From Sphingomonas sp. RIT328 (GTDB lineage: Bacteria > Pseudomonadota > Alphaproteobacteria > Sphingomonadales > Sphingomonadaceae), in assembly GCF_000632225.1 (NCBI RefSeq), contig NZ_JFYV01000013.1:1-64000 (forward strand): DNA of 64,000 nt. The letters run 5' to 3'. Position numbers and translations under genes: made by a program. This document shows, piece after piece, positions 8,685 through 17,340 of this stretch. Numbering within the stretch: position 1 is the stretch's first letter; the number at the start of each line of letters is the position of its first letter. The notes beneath the pieces are model-generated. The model worked only from the letters and a program-made list of their open reading frames with translations. It was not told the DNA's origin and did not search any database.

Positions 8685-9644
8685 ATGAACAAGGACACAA
8701 ATACGGCGCTGGTGATCGGCGCGACCGGCGGCATCGGGGGCGAGGTGGCACGGGCGTTGCTCGCCCGCGGCTGGGCGGTCCGCGCGCTCCATCGCGATCC
8801 GGCGCGGGCCCGGGCGAGCAATCCGGCGCTGGAATGGGTGCGGGGCGATGCCATGGACAAGGCGTCCGTCACCGCCGCTGCCGACCGCATGTCGGTGATC
8901 GTGCATGGTGCGAACCCGCCGGGCTATCGCAATTGGGCAGGGCTGGTACTGCCGATGCTCGACAGCACGATCGCAGCGGCAACCGCGACCGGCGCGCGCG
9001 TGCTGCTGCCAGGCACGGTCTACAATTACGGGCCGGACGCGGGCGAGGCTGTCGACGAGACTAGCCCTGAAAACCCGGTGACCCGCAAGGGCGCGATCCG
9101 CGTCGAGATGGAGCGCCGCCTGCGCGAGGCGAGCCGGAACGGCGCCAAGGCACTGGTTGTCCGCGCGGGCGACTTCTTCGGTCCGCGCAGCGGCAATAGC
9201 TGGTTGGCGCAGGGCATGGTGCCGACGCCCGGACCGGTGAAGCGCGTTTTCGATCCCGCGCGCGCAGGTATTGGCCACGCTTGGGCCTATCTGCCCGACC
9301 TCGCCGAGACGATGGTACGCCTCTTGGAACGGCGCGACGCGCTGGCGGCTTTCGACAGCTTCCAGTTTGGCGGCACTTGGGTGGACGACAACCGAGCGTT
9401 TGCCGACTCGATCCGCCAGGCGGCGGGCAAGCCGAACGCGCCGATCTATCCGTTCCCGTGGCCGGTGGTGCACGCGATGGCGCCGTTCAGTGAGACCGCG
9501 CGCGAGATGCGCGAGATGATCTATCTCTGGCGCCGGCCGCTCCGGCTGATCGACGGCAAGCTGCACAGCTTCCTCGGCGACGTGCCGGCAACGCCGCTCG
9601 TCGAGGCGCTGCGGACGACGCTGCAGGGTTTGGAACGGCTGTGA
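8685..9644 (+). CDS. NAD-dependent epimerase/dehydratase-type atypical SDR
   Basis: A 319-residue extended/atypical SDR. The N-terminal ALVIGATGGIGGEVARALLARG (residues about 7-28) is the dinucleotide-binding motif, followed by VRALHRDP and WVRGDAMD. LPGTVYNYGPD and LVVRAGDFFGPRSG resemble the epimerase-family core. The C-terminal domain probably binds the substrate. The ATG at 8685 is preceded by a strong GAGGAGGT ribosome site. It is divergent from a lysR gene that likely controls it. The reaction and substrate are not known. Confidence 0.88.
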   Translation: MNKDTNTALVIGATGGIGGEVARALLARGWAVRALHRDPARARASNPALEWVRGDAMDKASVTAAADRMSVIVHGANPPGYRNWAGLVLPMLDSTIAAATATGARVLLPGTVYNYGPDAGEAVDETSPENPVTRKGAIRVEMERRLREASRNGAKALVVRAGDFFGPRSGNSWLAQGMVPTPGPVKRVFDPARAGIGHAWAYLPDLAETMVRLLERRDALAAFDSFQFGGTWVDDNRAFADSIRQAAGKPNAPIYPFPWPVVHAMAPFSETAREMREMIYLWRRPLRLIDGKLHSFLGDVPATPLVEALRTTLQGLERL

Positions 9645-9853
9645 CGATTCAGCGGCTTTGCATCCGCTGATGAACGAGCGGCAGTTCTCGGGCGTCGGGC
9701 GCGCCGAGGAGAATGTCCGGAACTGGGTCTACATGCTTGCGGCGTTGCACGCGCATTTACGACACGGGGATTGCGGCGGAGTAGCCTTGCGGCGCTACAG
9801 GTTGAAGCGTATATCGGTCGAGCTACGATGTTCTATGTCTATAGGTCATCCCC

Positions 9854-9893
9854 TGAGCCCCGAGCGTTCCAGCGTTCGGGGCTCAAATTTTTT
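9854..9893 (+). terminator. Rho-independent terminator (strong hairpin plus T6)
   Basis: A 13-bp stem (9854-9866 with 9873-9885, one G-U pair) closes a TTCCAG loop and is followed by AA and six T at 9888-9893. It ends rightward transcription, probably from the epimerase gene 210 bp upstream or from an antisense RNA to the small ORF at 9938-10048. Confidence 0.7.
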
Positions 9894-9895
9894 AA

Positions 9896-9927
9896 GGACG
9901 CCCCGGCGTTCCAGCGCCGGGACGTCC
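9896..9927. repeat. Second hairpin with the same TTCCAG loop
   Basis: A 13-position stem with one mismatch (9896-9908 with 9915-9927) closes the same six-base loop, TTCCAG, as the hairpin at 9854. It begins 2 bases after the T-run of the first and lies 10 bases beyond the stop of the small minus-strand ORF, so both stem-loops would form in that ORF's 3' end. The shared GCGTTCCAGCG core suggests duplication or a common function. Confidence 0.6.
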
Positions 9928-9937
9928 CCAACTCGGC

Positions 9938-10048
9938 CTAGTGGCGCGACAGCTCGATAATCTTCACTATCAAGCTGAGGAGCGCGACGACGAGCGTCGC
10001 GACGCCGAGTACCAGTGCTACGATTGTTGCGGTGTCTATATGTATCAC
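9938..10048 (-). CDS. Small hydrophobic protein, holin-like type I toxin candidate
   Basis: A 36-residue ORF reading (GTG start) VIHIDTATIVALVLGV and then ATLVVALLSLIVKIIELSRH. It is a single membrane helix with a short charged tail, closely resembling the BsrE/'putative holin-like toxin' family known mainly from Firmicutes type I toxin-antitoxin loci. A very strong AGGGAGG ribosome site (10049-10055) abuts the GTG at 10048. The codon at the ideal distance is ATA at 10039, exactly where relatives would have ATG, giving 33 residues. So either translation is deliberately weak or the start has been lost. Twin hairpins lie just downstream. Assignment is by pattern only. Confidence 0.5.
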   Translation of the reverse strand: MIHIDTATIVALVLGVATLVVALLSLIVKIIELSRH

Positions 10049-10467
10049 CTCCCTTGACCGCCCGGGTTGGGCTGCCACGGGCCGGATAGGCTCTCTGGCA
10101 GAGATAGACTAGCCTTGCGACGCGGCGGAGGTGGCCCCCCTAGGCGACGATCGACGCTGATCTAACAGCTCGGGAATGAGCCGCAGCAACATCGGTGCGT
10201 GCCAGAAATCTGTGTGCCTGGACATCGAAGAGCAAGCCGAACGAACGGATGAATTTGCGAAGGGCACAGAGGGCTGTCAATGTCTGCTTCTGGGTCAAGA
10301 GGCACGTCTCACGACTCGCATTGACACTTCAACGTATAAATCTCTTCAAGCTGGTATTACGCCCTGATTTGGATGCCCTCTTTCTCGCTTCGGTGACCAA
10401 AAAGTCTTATAGTTGGCGTTTGTCTGCGCTGGATAGGGCGATCCAGGGTCTTATCGGGCAGCGTCTG
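10049..10467. other. Intergenic stretch, no gene seen
   Basis: This holds about 420 bases upstream of the holin-like ORF, including its ribosome site at the left end and presumably its promoter. Short open frames on the plus strand (for example 10176-10367 and 10195-10473) show no family likeness and no ribosome site. I call no gene here. Confidence 0.5.
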
Positions 10468-10716
10468 CTATGACGCGCGCGGTACTTCTTCACTCAAAAC
10501 GGCGATGGCGTGGGTCAGATGCAATGCAGCGACATCGCTTCCAGCACGATCAAGGCGTCTCACAATCAGGCGTAAGATCACACTAATTGGTGCCAGGTCT
10601 AAATGCTGCCCGCAATGCCGACATCGCAAGCCAATCTGCATCGACGTATCGCAGCCTGCTTCCGCCTTGATTGTACCTTGCCGTCTCAGGCGGGTAGTGA
10701 AGCGATGAAGTAGCAT
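10468..10716 (-). CDS. Hypothetical small protein with a CxxC motif
   Basis: An 82-residue protein starting MLLHRFTTRLRRQG and ending SEEVPRAS. The ATG at 10716 has an excellent TTTGGAGG ribosome site 6 bases upstream, which is the main reason to believe it. It carries one CRHCG knuckle near residue 29-33 and a helical C-terminal half. It lies 40 bp downstream of the TadG-like gene on the same strand and may be in that operon. No family recognised. Confidence 0.45.
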   Translation of the reverse strand: MLLHRFTTRLRRQGTIKAEAGCDTSMQIGLRCRHCGQHLDLAPISVILRLIVRRLDRAGSDVAALHLTHAIAVLSEEVPRAS

Positions 10717-10756
10717 GTAAGCCTCCAAAGGTAACACGGGGTGGTGAGGATCCACA

Positions 10757-12133
10757 TCATTTCACGATGAATGCGCGTTTGATCGACTTCTGGAAAAGCT
10801 GGGCGACGGATGACGGAAGATCGTCGCCCAATGTCACTTCGTGATAGAGGCCTGGCGATGCGCATGACTGCAGCGCAGGGCTGACAACGTCATTTGGTTG
10901 CAGAAATGGTGCCAAGACGTTGGTGCGGGACCATTCGTCGTCGACGATAGACGCTGGTAGGTAGACCGCGTTCAGTATGGCCAGACGGACGCCGCGCCGC
11001 TTGATCTCATCGCATCGATCGATCGGCACCGGCCCAAGCAGGCGACCGGACACATCAGACCATTCGTCCCGCATTCCGTCGGTGACAAGCAGCACGACCG
11101 CCCGCGGCCGATCCCCGGGGCGGTTGCTGCCGTTGCCGGGCGTCGGGATCGATGCATTGATGCCGTTTAACGCAGCGGTGAAATCGGTCGCCGTATCGGC
11201 GTCGGGGACGCCGCAGACGCGCTCGGAATTGCGGCAATACGCAAGAGGCTGCGCGTCGGCGACATGGGTGCGCACCTGGTCGAGGTTGCTGTCGACCCAG
11301 CTGCCGTCCGCAGCAGGTGAGCGGGGCCAGATCTGGCGGTACTTGTAGTCGAAGTCGTGGAGACCGATCCGGTAGCGTACGCCGGTATTGGCCGCCGCAT
11401 CGCGGGCAAGCGTCGTCAGGCGCCGCACCGCATCGAGGACGACGTCGTAGCGAAGCGAGATGTTTCGCGACCGGGCGATGCTGAGATTGCTTCGAGTGCT
11501 GCCTGTCTCATGACAAGCGAAGGCACAGCCGCCGGTGGCGGCGACCATCAACCGGACGGACGCGTCCGACGACGGCAGCAGCATCGATGGTGAAGTGTCG
11601 ACGAGGACGTAGAGGTCGATATTCGGTGCGGTCGATGCCGTTGTGCCGGCGACGCCGTGAAGCGGCAATTGGGCAAGACCGAGGATGCCGGCAAAGACGT
11701 TGCGATGCCGGGCGCGAAACGCGACTGTGGCACGACGGCTGACGCCACCGCTGGCATCTCCGCTATCGAGCGGCGTGTCCACGACCCCGATCGCGAGCGC
11801 TTCGGTGTTTTGATAATCGAGGAGCAAGCCGCCTTGTTCGAGGGATCGTGCCTGTGCAACGAAGGCAGCGCGGATCGCGGTTTCCGCGGTTGCCGGCGGC
11901 ATTGCCATGCCATCCTGTGAGACCGCGGTCAGGGCCGCCGCATCGGCAATCGCTGCCAGCTTGGTCTGCGCGCGCATCGCGCGCACATAGTCGATGCCCA
12001 AGCCCACTCCCACGAGCAGCGTGACCAGCGCCAGGGCAAAGAGAACAAGGACGCTGCCGCGGGAGTCGTGTCGCAACGATCGTAGCGGGGAGGGGGGCGA
12101 CTGTCGCACTGCCGTCAGCCGCACGTATCGCAT
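10757..12133 (-). CDS. TadG-like pilus-assembly protein with vWA domain
   Basis: A 458-residue membrane-anchored protein of the TadE/G-like class. After a short cytoplasmic start, the segment SRGSVLVLFALALVTLLVGVGLGIDYVRA (about 26-54) is the TadG_N transmembrane signature, followed by QTKLAAIADAAALTA. The outer part is a von Willebrand A domain with a metal-site motif DTSPS (about 187-191) and a later VVLLVTDGMRDE strand. Such proteins belong to the Flp/Tad pilus apparatus. I chose the ATG at 12133, which overlaps the previous gene by 19 bp, because it places the membrane helix near the N-terminus. No Tad ATPase or secretin is in the window. Confidence 0.85.
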   Translation of the reverse strand: MRYVRLTAVRQSPPSPLRSLRHDSRGSVLVLFALALVTLLVGVGLGIDYVRAMRAQTKLAAIADAAALTAVSQDGMAMPPATAETAIRAAFVAQARSLEQGGLLLDYQNTEALAIGVVDTPLDSGDASGGVSRRATVAFRARHRNVFAGILGLAQLPLHGVAGTTASTAPNIDLYVLVDTSPSMLLPSSDASVRLMVAATGGCAFACHETGSTRSNLSIARSRNISLRYDVVLDAVRRLTTLARDAAANTGVRYRIGLHDFDYKYRQIWPRSPAADGSWVDSNLDQVRTHVADAQPLAYCRNSERVCGVPDADTATDFTAALNGINASIPTPGNGSNRPGDRPRAVVLLVTDGMRDEWSDVSGRLLGPVPIDRCDEIKRRGVRLAILNAVYLPASIVDDEWSRTNVLAPFLQPNDVVSPALQSCASPGLYHEVTLGDDLPSSVAQLFQKSIKRAFIVK

Positions 12134-12666
12134 GCGACCTGGCGGGACTGGCGCGGCGACATGTAGAATCTGTCGGCCAGCAGGACCGGGTTGAACAGCT
12201 TGAGCGGTCCTAGAAGGCGAAACTGATAAGACGTCTCGACGTAGATCAGGAATCGGTCGCCCGGCGCAAGACCCTCCGGAACCGAAACTATGGTGCCGCG
12301 GCGGAGGCCGGTGCCGTTGAGGGCGCTGCTCCACTGAACGGTGCCAAGGTTCGTCTGGTCCGTCTTGATCGAGGTAACGCGGACTGTCAGCTGCTTGCTG
12401 GCATATGGTGCCATGATGACCTGCGCGGCCTGCAGAACATAATTGATCTCACCGGGTGTCGTCGCCGTGTCTTGTGAAATCAGGTCGGCCACGAAACGGC
12501 CCGTGGCACCTAGCTTACGGTAACAGGACATCGCGCTGGTGAGCTGGACGCTGCCGAGATACAGCAGCATCAGCATGGGAAGCGTCAAGGCGAATTCGAC
12601 CATGGCAACGCCACGACGGTCTTTGAACGACCCTCGCCGGGAATGTAGGGCGTTGCGGGCGATCAT
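12115..12666 (-). CDS. TadE/TadF-like pseudopilin
   Basis: A 183-residue protein with the TadE-like signature: a basic start (SRRGSFKDRRG), then VAMVEFALTLPMLMLLYLGSVQL (about 19-41), including the conserved Glu of the prepilin-like helix. The rest is a periplasmic domain. These minor pilins are processed and inserted with Flp/Tad pili. Its start overlaps the previous gene by 4 bases (ATGA) and its end overlaps the TadG-like gene, so the three are translated together. Confidence 0.85.
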   Translation of the reverse strand: MIARNALHSRRGSFKDRRGVAMVEFALTLPMLMLLYLGSVQLTSAMSCYRKLGATGRFVADLISQDTATTPGEINYVLQAAQVIMAPYASKQLTVRVTSIKTDQTNLGTVQWSSALNGTGLRRGTIVSVPEGLAPGDRFLIYVETSYQFRLLGPLKLFNPVLLADRFYMSPRQSRQVACDTCG

Positions 12667-13178
12667 GAATAGCGCTCGACCCGGGCTAAACGCAGCGCCG
12701 CCAACGCATAGCCATCCTTCTCCTTCATGCCGCGCACGAGGCTGAACGGGCTGAGGCGCATCGGCCAGCGATACAATAAGCGGAGTACGACCATATCGCC
12801 CGGCCGGCCTGTACCAGCCCGCCCGGGCAAGGCGCTTTGCAGTGCTACAGCTTTGATTTGGCTGACTTCTGGCGTATAAGCGACTTCGACGGCAATGCGA
12901 TCGCAGCGCATGTAAGACGGCAGGCTAGCGCAGACCGCCTTTCGCGCACTATCGCTGGAAGACTCGCTTACCAAAGTACCGGTGATGATTGCGCGCATGG
13001 TCGCCTCCGCACGCGTCTCAAGACTTTCCTGTAGAAAATAGACGTAGCTCGTTTCGAGCACGCCGATCAGCAGCAGAATGAACATCGGTGCTACAATGGC
13101 GAACTCGACGATTGATGTGCCTGCCTTGCTTTGAAAGAAGGCAAATCGAGGGGCTTTCGGAAACGGAAGGGGTGTCAA
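12663..13178 (-). CDS. TadE-like pseudopilin
   Basis: A 171-residue TadE-family protein: FFQSKAGTSIVEFAIVAPMFILLLIGVLETSYVYFLQ near residues 14-50 gives the membrane helix with the conserved Glu, followed by a small soluble domain. It is the first gene of a leftward three-gene set (TadE-like, TadE/F-like, TadG-like). The 167-bp gap before it is divergent from an AraC-type regulator gene, which might control it, although no site was recognised. Confidence 0.85.
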   Translation of the reverse strand: MTPLPFPKAPRFAFFQSKAGTSIVEFAIVAPMFILLLIGVLETSYVYFLQESLETRAEATMRAIITGTLVSESSSDSARKAVCASLPSYMRCDRIAVEVAYTPEVSQIKAVALQSALPGRAGTGRPGDMVVLRLLYRWPMRLSPFSLVRGMKEKDGYALAALRLARVERYS

Positions 13179-13345
13179 TGAGTCGCTCCAGCCGCAGCAT
13201 AAAGCTTGAAGTCAGAAAACAGGAAAAGCATTTGCCAATATCAGAAGGATGCCGCATCGGCTTGCGACGCCAAAAATGATACGGCCCGCGCCATCGACCA
13301 TCGTGGTGGTCGACAGAAATCGAATCGCTGATCTAGTTTAGTGGC

Positions 13346-14431
13346 ATGAAAGATGACACGGCGCGCTCGAGTTATGACAATACTTCCGCATTGGACCTTT
13401 GGCAAATTCCACAGGCGATCTGGCGCGCCATCGCGCATCTCGGTTATTCCGTAGACGCGGTCTTTGCCGAGGCTGATCTGTCAGAAGTAGACAAATCACG
13501 TCAGGCTCCGTTGATTACTGATCAGGCACTCGCCCTGTGGGCGGGCCTGGAACGGGTGTCCGCAGATAGCCGGATCGGCTTCAAGCTCCTGCGCGCAGCG
13601 CGCGAGGTGGGGGGCGATACGGCATTTCTGGCAGCGCTCCACGCGCCCACCTATCGTGACGCCTTGCAGAATATCGTCACCTACAAGCGCCTGCATTCAC
13701 CGGAACGGCTGATCCACTGGGAGCGTGACGGCTTGTTCCATGCCCAGCGTGTGTTTCCTTACGCAACCATCGACGTGCCGCGCGCTGCGGTCGATTTCCA
13801 TTTCGGCATGCTGCTCGGATTAGGCCGTATCGCGACCGGATATCCGATAGCAGCGGTGCACATGGCGCTCGCCCGTCCGCGCAGCGAGGCAGCGTTCCAC
13901 GCAGATTACTATGGCTGCGCCATCCGCTATGACGCGCCGCTCGATCACATGGTATTGCGCAGCGTCGATCTTGACCGGCCCCTGATCACGCATGACGTGG
14001 AGATCCACGATGCAAGCGTCACCAGCATCCGCTCTGCACTCGCCGCTCGGGATGCAGAGACGGACATTGTGGCGCAGGCGGGCGCCGTGGTCGCGTTGCG
14101 GCTACGCGAGGCGCTGCCGACGCTCGCCCACGTCGCGCAGACGCTCGGGATGAGCGAGCGGTCATTGCAACGCCAGCTCGAAGCGCGCGGTGCAAGCGTT
14201 TCTACCTTGATCCTCGCTACCCGCCGCAAGCTCGCTGTCGAATTACTGTCTCGAAAAGGCACCAATCTCAAGCACCTCGCCGAGCGATTGGGTTATGCCG
14301 ATGTCGCCTCTTTCTCGCGGGCTTTCCGAAGTTGGTACGGCGTCCCGCCCGGCCTGTGGCGACGGCAGCGGCAGGACGATGGCGGTCGGTCGGGGGGCGA
14401 AATCGCCGTCGACAGCGGCCGTCGCGACTAG
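13346..14431 (+). CDS. AraC-family regulator with arabinose-binding-like N-terminal domain (OruR type)
   Basis: A 361-residue regulator. Residues about 15-215 resemble the 'Arabinose_bd' N-terminal domain found in OruR- and ArgR-like proteins (QIPQAIWRAIAHLGY, RIGFKLLRAAREVGGD, LHSPERLIHWERDG). The C-terminal two helix-turn-helix units are about 250-345, with LAHVAQTLGMSERSLQRQLEARG and LAERLGYADVASFSRAFRSWYGVPP, the classic AraC signature. A Gly/Arg-rich tail follows. No clear ribosome site is seen before the ATG. It is divergent from the Tad genes. Ligand unknown. Confidence 0.9.
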   Translation: MKDDTARSSYDNTSALDLWQIPQAIWRAIAHLGYSVDAVFAEADLSEVDKSRQAPLITDQALALWAGLERVSADSRIGFKLLRAAREVGGDTAFLAALHAPTYRDALQNIVTYKRLHSPERLIHWERDGLFHAQRVFPYATIDVPRAAVDFHFGMLLGLGRIATGYPIAAVHMALARPRSEAAFHADYYGCAIRYDAPLDHMVLRSVDLDRPLITHDVEIHDASVTSIRSALAARDAETDIVAQAGAVVALRLREALPTLAHVAQTLGMSERSLQRQLEARGASVSTLILATRRKLAVELLSRKGTNLKHLAERLGYADVASFSRAFRSWYGVPPGLWRRQRQDDGGRSGGEIAVDSGRRD

Positions 14432-14537
14432 GAGTGCATCACCTTCGTGCGCCCACTTTGGATACGACCAAAGGCACCGCCTTTGATGTCGACTCCTCGA
14501 TGTCGGCGTCCCGGTCGAATGGGAAGGAAGTCCGACG

Positions 14538-15302
14538 TTAGGAGATGGGCAAAGTGCCCTGGATGTCTAAATATAGGTGTGCTGAGGCTTCACGACCTCG
14601 CGTTACCTCCGCATCGCGTCGCCCGCTCATCATGGTGAGCCAACGCCGCCTGAGCACGGCGCGGCGTTCCGGGTAGCGCTCGTCCCGAAACTCGATTGCG
14701 GCAAGCCGGTCGGTGCGGAACATCCGGAAGTCGCCGCGCAACTCGCACCAGGCGATGAGCATCCGAACCCGATCCATGTAGCCGACCAGGAACGGCCATA
14801 CGGTACGTACCGTCTCGCGGCCCCCCTCATCAGCGTAGCGGATGTGCAGCTTGCGCCCTTGCAGGCTCCAGGCACGCAGACGTGCCACATCGACACCTGC
14901 GTCGAGCCGCTCGCCCCAGTTGGGCGGCGTGATAACGGCCGGGTCCTCGATCTGTCCACGCAGCTGTTCGGGAACGATGGCGGCAACCTTGGCGAGCACG
15001 TCGGCGGCTGCGCGGGCGAGCCCCTCGTCGGCGTGCACCAACACCCATTGCGCGCCGAGAACCACCGCCTCCACCTCGTCCGAGGTGAGCATCAGCGGCG
15101 GCATGTCGAAGCCGCGCTCCAGCACGTAGCCGATCCCTGCTTCACCGCGGATCGGCACGCGCTGGCCGATCAGCGCGGCGACGTCCCGGTACACCGACCG
15201 CCGGCTCGTCTCCAGCTCTGCCGCCAGCGCGTCCGCGGTGAGCGGCCCGGACGCGCGGCGAAGGAGTTGGACGATCTCGAACAGTCGGTCGGCGCGGCGC
15301 AT
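14538..15302 (-). CDS. YafY-type transcriptional regulator (HTH_11 plus WYL domain)
   Basis: A 254-residue regulator. The N-terminal winged HTH (residues 1-60: RLFEIVQLLRRASGPLTADALAAELETSRRSVYRDVAAL) is the HTH_11/DeoR-like type. The WYL domain follows (about 135-215), with LHIRYADEGG, VWPFLVGYMDRVRMLIAW and FRMFRTDRLAAIE in place of the exact W-Y-L triad. In this family the WYL domain senses ligands or nucleic acid. It ends 113 bp before (same strand, downstream of) the glutathione transferase gene, so they may share a transcript. Confidence 0.9.
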   Translation of the reverse strand: MRRADRLFEIVQLLRRASGPLTADALAAELETSRRSVYRDVAALIGQRVPIRGEAGIGYVLERGFDMPPLMLTSDEVEAVVLGAQWVLVHADEGLARAAADVLAKVAAIVPEQLRGQIEDPAVITPPNWGERLDAGVDVARLRAWSLQGRKLHIRYADEGGRETVRTVWPFLVGYMDRVRMLIAWCELRGDFRMFRTDRLAAIEFRDERYPERRAVLRRRWLTMMSGRRDAEVTRGREASAHLYLDIQGTLPIS

Positions 15303-15415
15303 ACGATCGGTCTACAGGCCAGCCACCAGCGGCGCGAGTGCCGCTCGATGACAAAGCAAGAGCAGCACGGCGGTCACGAGGAAGCCTGTGACACCCAGCC
15401 AGCCGTCTCTCCGGG

Positions 15416-16018
15416 TCACGCCGCGTCATCCGCCGGTGCAGCATCCCGTGTCATGGCTCGCACGAATGCCGGCCGTGCCGCGAGGCGGGCCAAATAGGCG
15501 GAGATTGGCCCTTCTGCCGGCAGGACGTCGTGCGCCCAGCCCAACGTGCCGCCCAGCATGATGTCGGCAGCGCTGAAGCGCTCCCCGAGCAGGTAAGGGC
15601 CGTCTGTAAGCGCGCCATCCAGCCGGTGGAGCGCTGCCTCGAACGCGGCGGGCGTGGCTGCGTCGGTTCCGGCGCTGAAGCGCTGGAAGATGGCGGGACC
15701 GAGCTCTCCTTCGATCCAGCTTATCCAGGTGAGATACGCCCCCCGATCTCGATCGCCGATGCGTGGGGCCAGCCCAGCCGTAGGCAGCAGGTCGGCAAGA
15801 TAGGTCGCCACCGCCGCGCTCTCGGTAACCAGGGCACCGCTGTCGAGGAGGGCGGGCACTTTCTTGTCGGGGTGAGGATTGGCGGGATCGGGCCCCCCAC
15901 CGCTTCCATCCCTGTAGCGGATCGTGACGTGCCGCAGGTGGAAGGGCGCGCCCAGCTCCTCGAGCAGCCAGACAATCCGGCTCGATCGTGACCGGGGGGC
16001 GTGGAACAGCGTCAGCAT
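15416..16018 (-). CDS. Glutathione S-transferase family protein
   Basis: A 200-residue cytosolic GST. The thioredoxin-fold N-terminal domain starts LTLFHAPRSRSSRIVWLLEELGAPF (residues 2-26), with the likely glutathione-activating Ser in the PRSRSSR turn, and includes KVPALLDSGALVTESAAVATYLADLL (about 53-78), which contains the cis-Pro and the ES glutathione-gamma-glutamyl contact. The all-alpha C-terminal domain has GPYLLGERFSAADIMLGGTLGW (about 140-161). Role: conjugation or thiol chemistry on electrophiles. Substrate unknown. Confidence 0.92.
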   Translation of the reverse strand: MLTLFHAPRSRSSRIVWLLEELGAPFHLRHVTIRYRDGSGGGPDPANPHPDKKVPALLDSGALVTESAAVATYLADLLPTAGLAPRIGDRDRGAYLTWISWIEGELGPAIFQRFSAGTDAATPAAFEAALHRLDGALTDGPYLLGERFSAADIMLGGTLGWAHDVLPAEGPISAYLARLAARPAFVRAMTRDAAPADDAA

Positions 16019-16295
16019 GATGAAGTCTCCCGCGGCGAGGATGCCGTTGGAGGCTGCTTAGAGTGGGGCTGTTGCCAGCGTGGTGGCAGCAGCGAACCGC
16101 TTGCGGGCGAAGTCGCTCGGGCTGCTTCCTGAGTGGCTCAATACTTCACCAGCCGGGAGTACAGGTTAAAATGCATGAACCAAGGTCCGTAGTTGAAAGC
16201 CTGCAGAGCTACCTGAATGGCCGCACGTGGGTCGTCCTGCCAGCATCAGCCAATCACAGCATTTTCGCAGGTACCGGTCGCGACCCAAGCCATCG

Positions 16296-17192
16296 TCATA
16301 GCGCCATGGCCGCTGCTGGCGCAGCGTGGAGCCGTTCGATGTCCGCACGCGGAGGCGCGCCGAACAGCCGCCTGTATTCGCGGCTGAATTGCGATGGGCT
16401 CTCATAGCCGACGGCAAAGCCTGCCGTGCTCGCCGTGGCACCCTCCGCTAGCATCAGGCGTCTGGCCTCCTGCAACCGCAGCTGCTTTTGATACTCCAGC
16501 GGCGTCATGCGGGTGATCGCCTTGAAGTGTACGTGGAGGGAGGAGGAGCTCATCCCGGCCTCGGCTGCGACATCGTCGATGCGGATCGGCGCATCGAAAC
16601 GCCGACGAATGGCGGCGATCGCCCGGCTGACCTGATTGAGATGGCTGCCGGCGGTTGCGATGTGACGAAGCATCGGACCGTGAGGTCCGGTGAGCAGACG
16701 ATAGAGGATTTCGCGCTCAATCAGCGGCGCCAGCGCGCGGATCGTGTCGGGTCGGTCGAGCAGCCCCACCAGCCGGCATGCCGCGTCGATCAGGTCGGGA
16801 TCGCCTGGGTAGACGCCGAGCACCGGCAAATCCGTACGGGCCACCCCGCCGCCTTCGCTCGCCATGAGATCGGCCAGCATCGCGGCATCGAGATCGATCT
16901 TGCAGCAGAGATAGGGTTGCTCGGGACTTGCATCGAGCACATGACCGACCAACGGCAACTCGACCGAGACCAAGAGGTAATGGGCCGCGTCATAGACGAC
17001 GCTGTGCTCGCCGATCGACACCCGTTTCGACCCTTGGGCTATTAGGCAAAGGGAGGCCTCGTAGACGGCCGGCGTGGGGGTGCTCGGCGCATCGGCCCGG
17101 ATCAGCGACACATGCGGCATCGCCGTGCTGCAAATGCCTGTGCCCACGACGTGTCGGTCGATGAGGGCAGAGAGTTCGGCGATCCGGTCCAT
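16296..17192 (-). CDS. AraC-family regulator with AraC_N domain
   Basis: A 298-residue regulator. The N-terminal AraC_N-type cupin region (residues about 20-175) includes YEASLCLIAQGSKRVSIGEHSVVYDAAHYLLVSVELP. The C-terminal DNA-binding half (about 185-290) has IDDVAAEAGMSSSSLHVHFKAITRMTPLEYQKQLRLQEARRLM and TAGFAVGYESPSQFSREYRRLFGAPP, a textbook two-HTH unit. It is divergent from the SDR gene at 17341, a common pair in sphingomonads in which the regulator controls the reductase. Confidence 0.93.
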   Translation of the reverse strand: MDRIAELSALIDRHVVGTGICSTAMPHVSLIRADAPSTPTPAVYEASLCLIAQGSKRVSIGEHSVVYDAAHYLLVSVELPLVGHVLDASPEQPYLCCKIDLDAAMLADLMASEGGGVARTDLPVLGVYPGDPDLIDAACRLVGLLDRPDTIRALAPLIEREILYRLLTGPHGPMLRHIATAGSHLNQVSRAIAAIRRRFDAPIRIDDVAAEAGMSSSSLHVHFKAITRMTPLEYQKQLRLQEARRLMLAEGATASTAGFAVGYESPSQFSREYRRLFGAPPRADIERLHAAPAAAMAL

Positions 17193-17340
17193 GCCGACGA
17201 TCCTCCCCTACTCACACGTCATGGGCAAGCACCCGGCATTAACTCTGGAGGATCGTGCAAGCCATTGGGGCGATCGCGCTACCGCCTGACACGTGCGTTG
17301 GCCCATCTGCGTCCCGTCACCACAACGGAAGGACTGCATC

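Noticed and set aside
9658..9960. 100-codon plus-strand frame after the epimerase gene
   Set aside because: It runs through two strong hairpins and a terminator T-run, with no ribosome site or recognisable motif.
16075..16150. Minus-strand text SSPSDFARKRFAAA resembling the end of an AraC regulator
   Set aside because: Too short, and no second motif around it; could be chance in GC-rich DNA.
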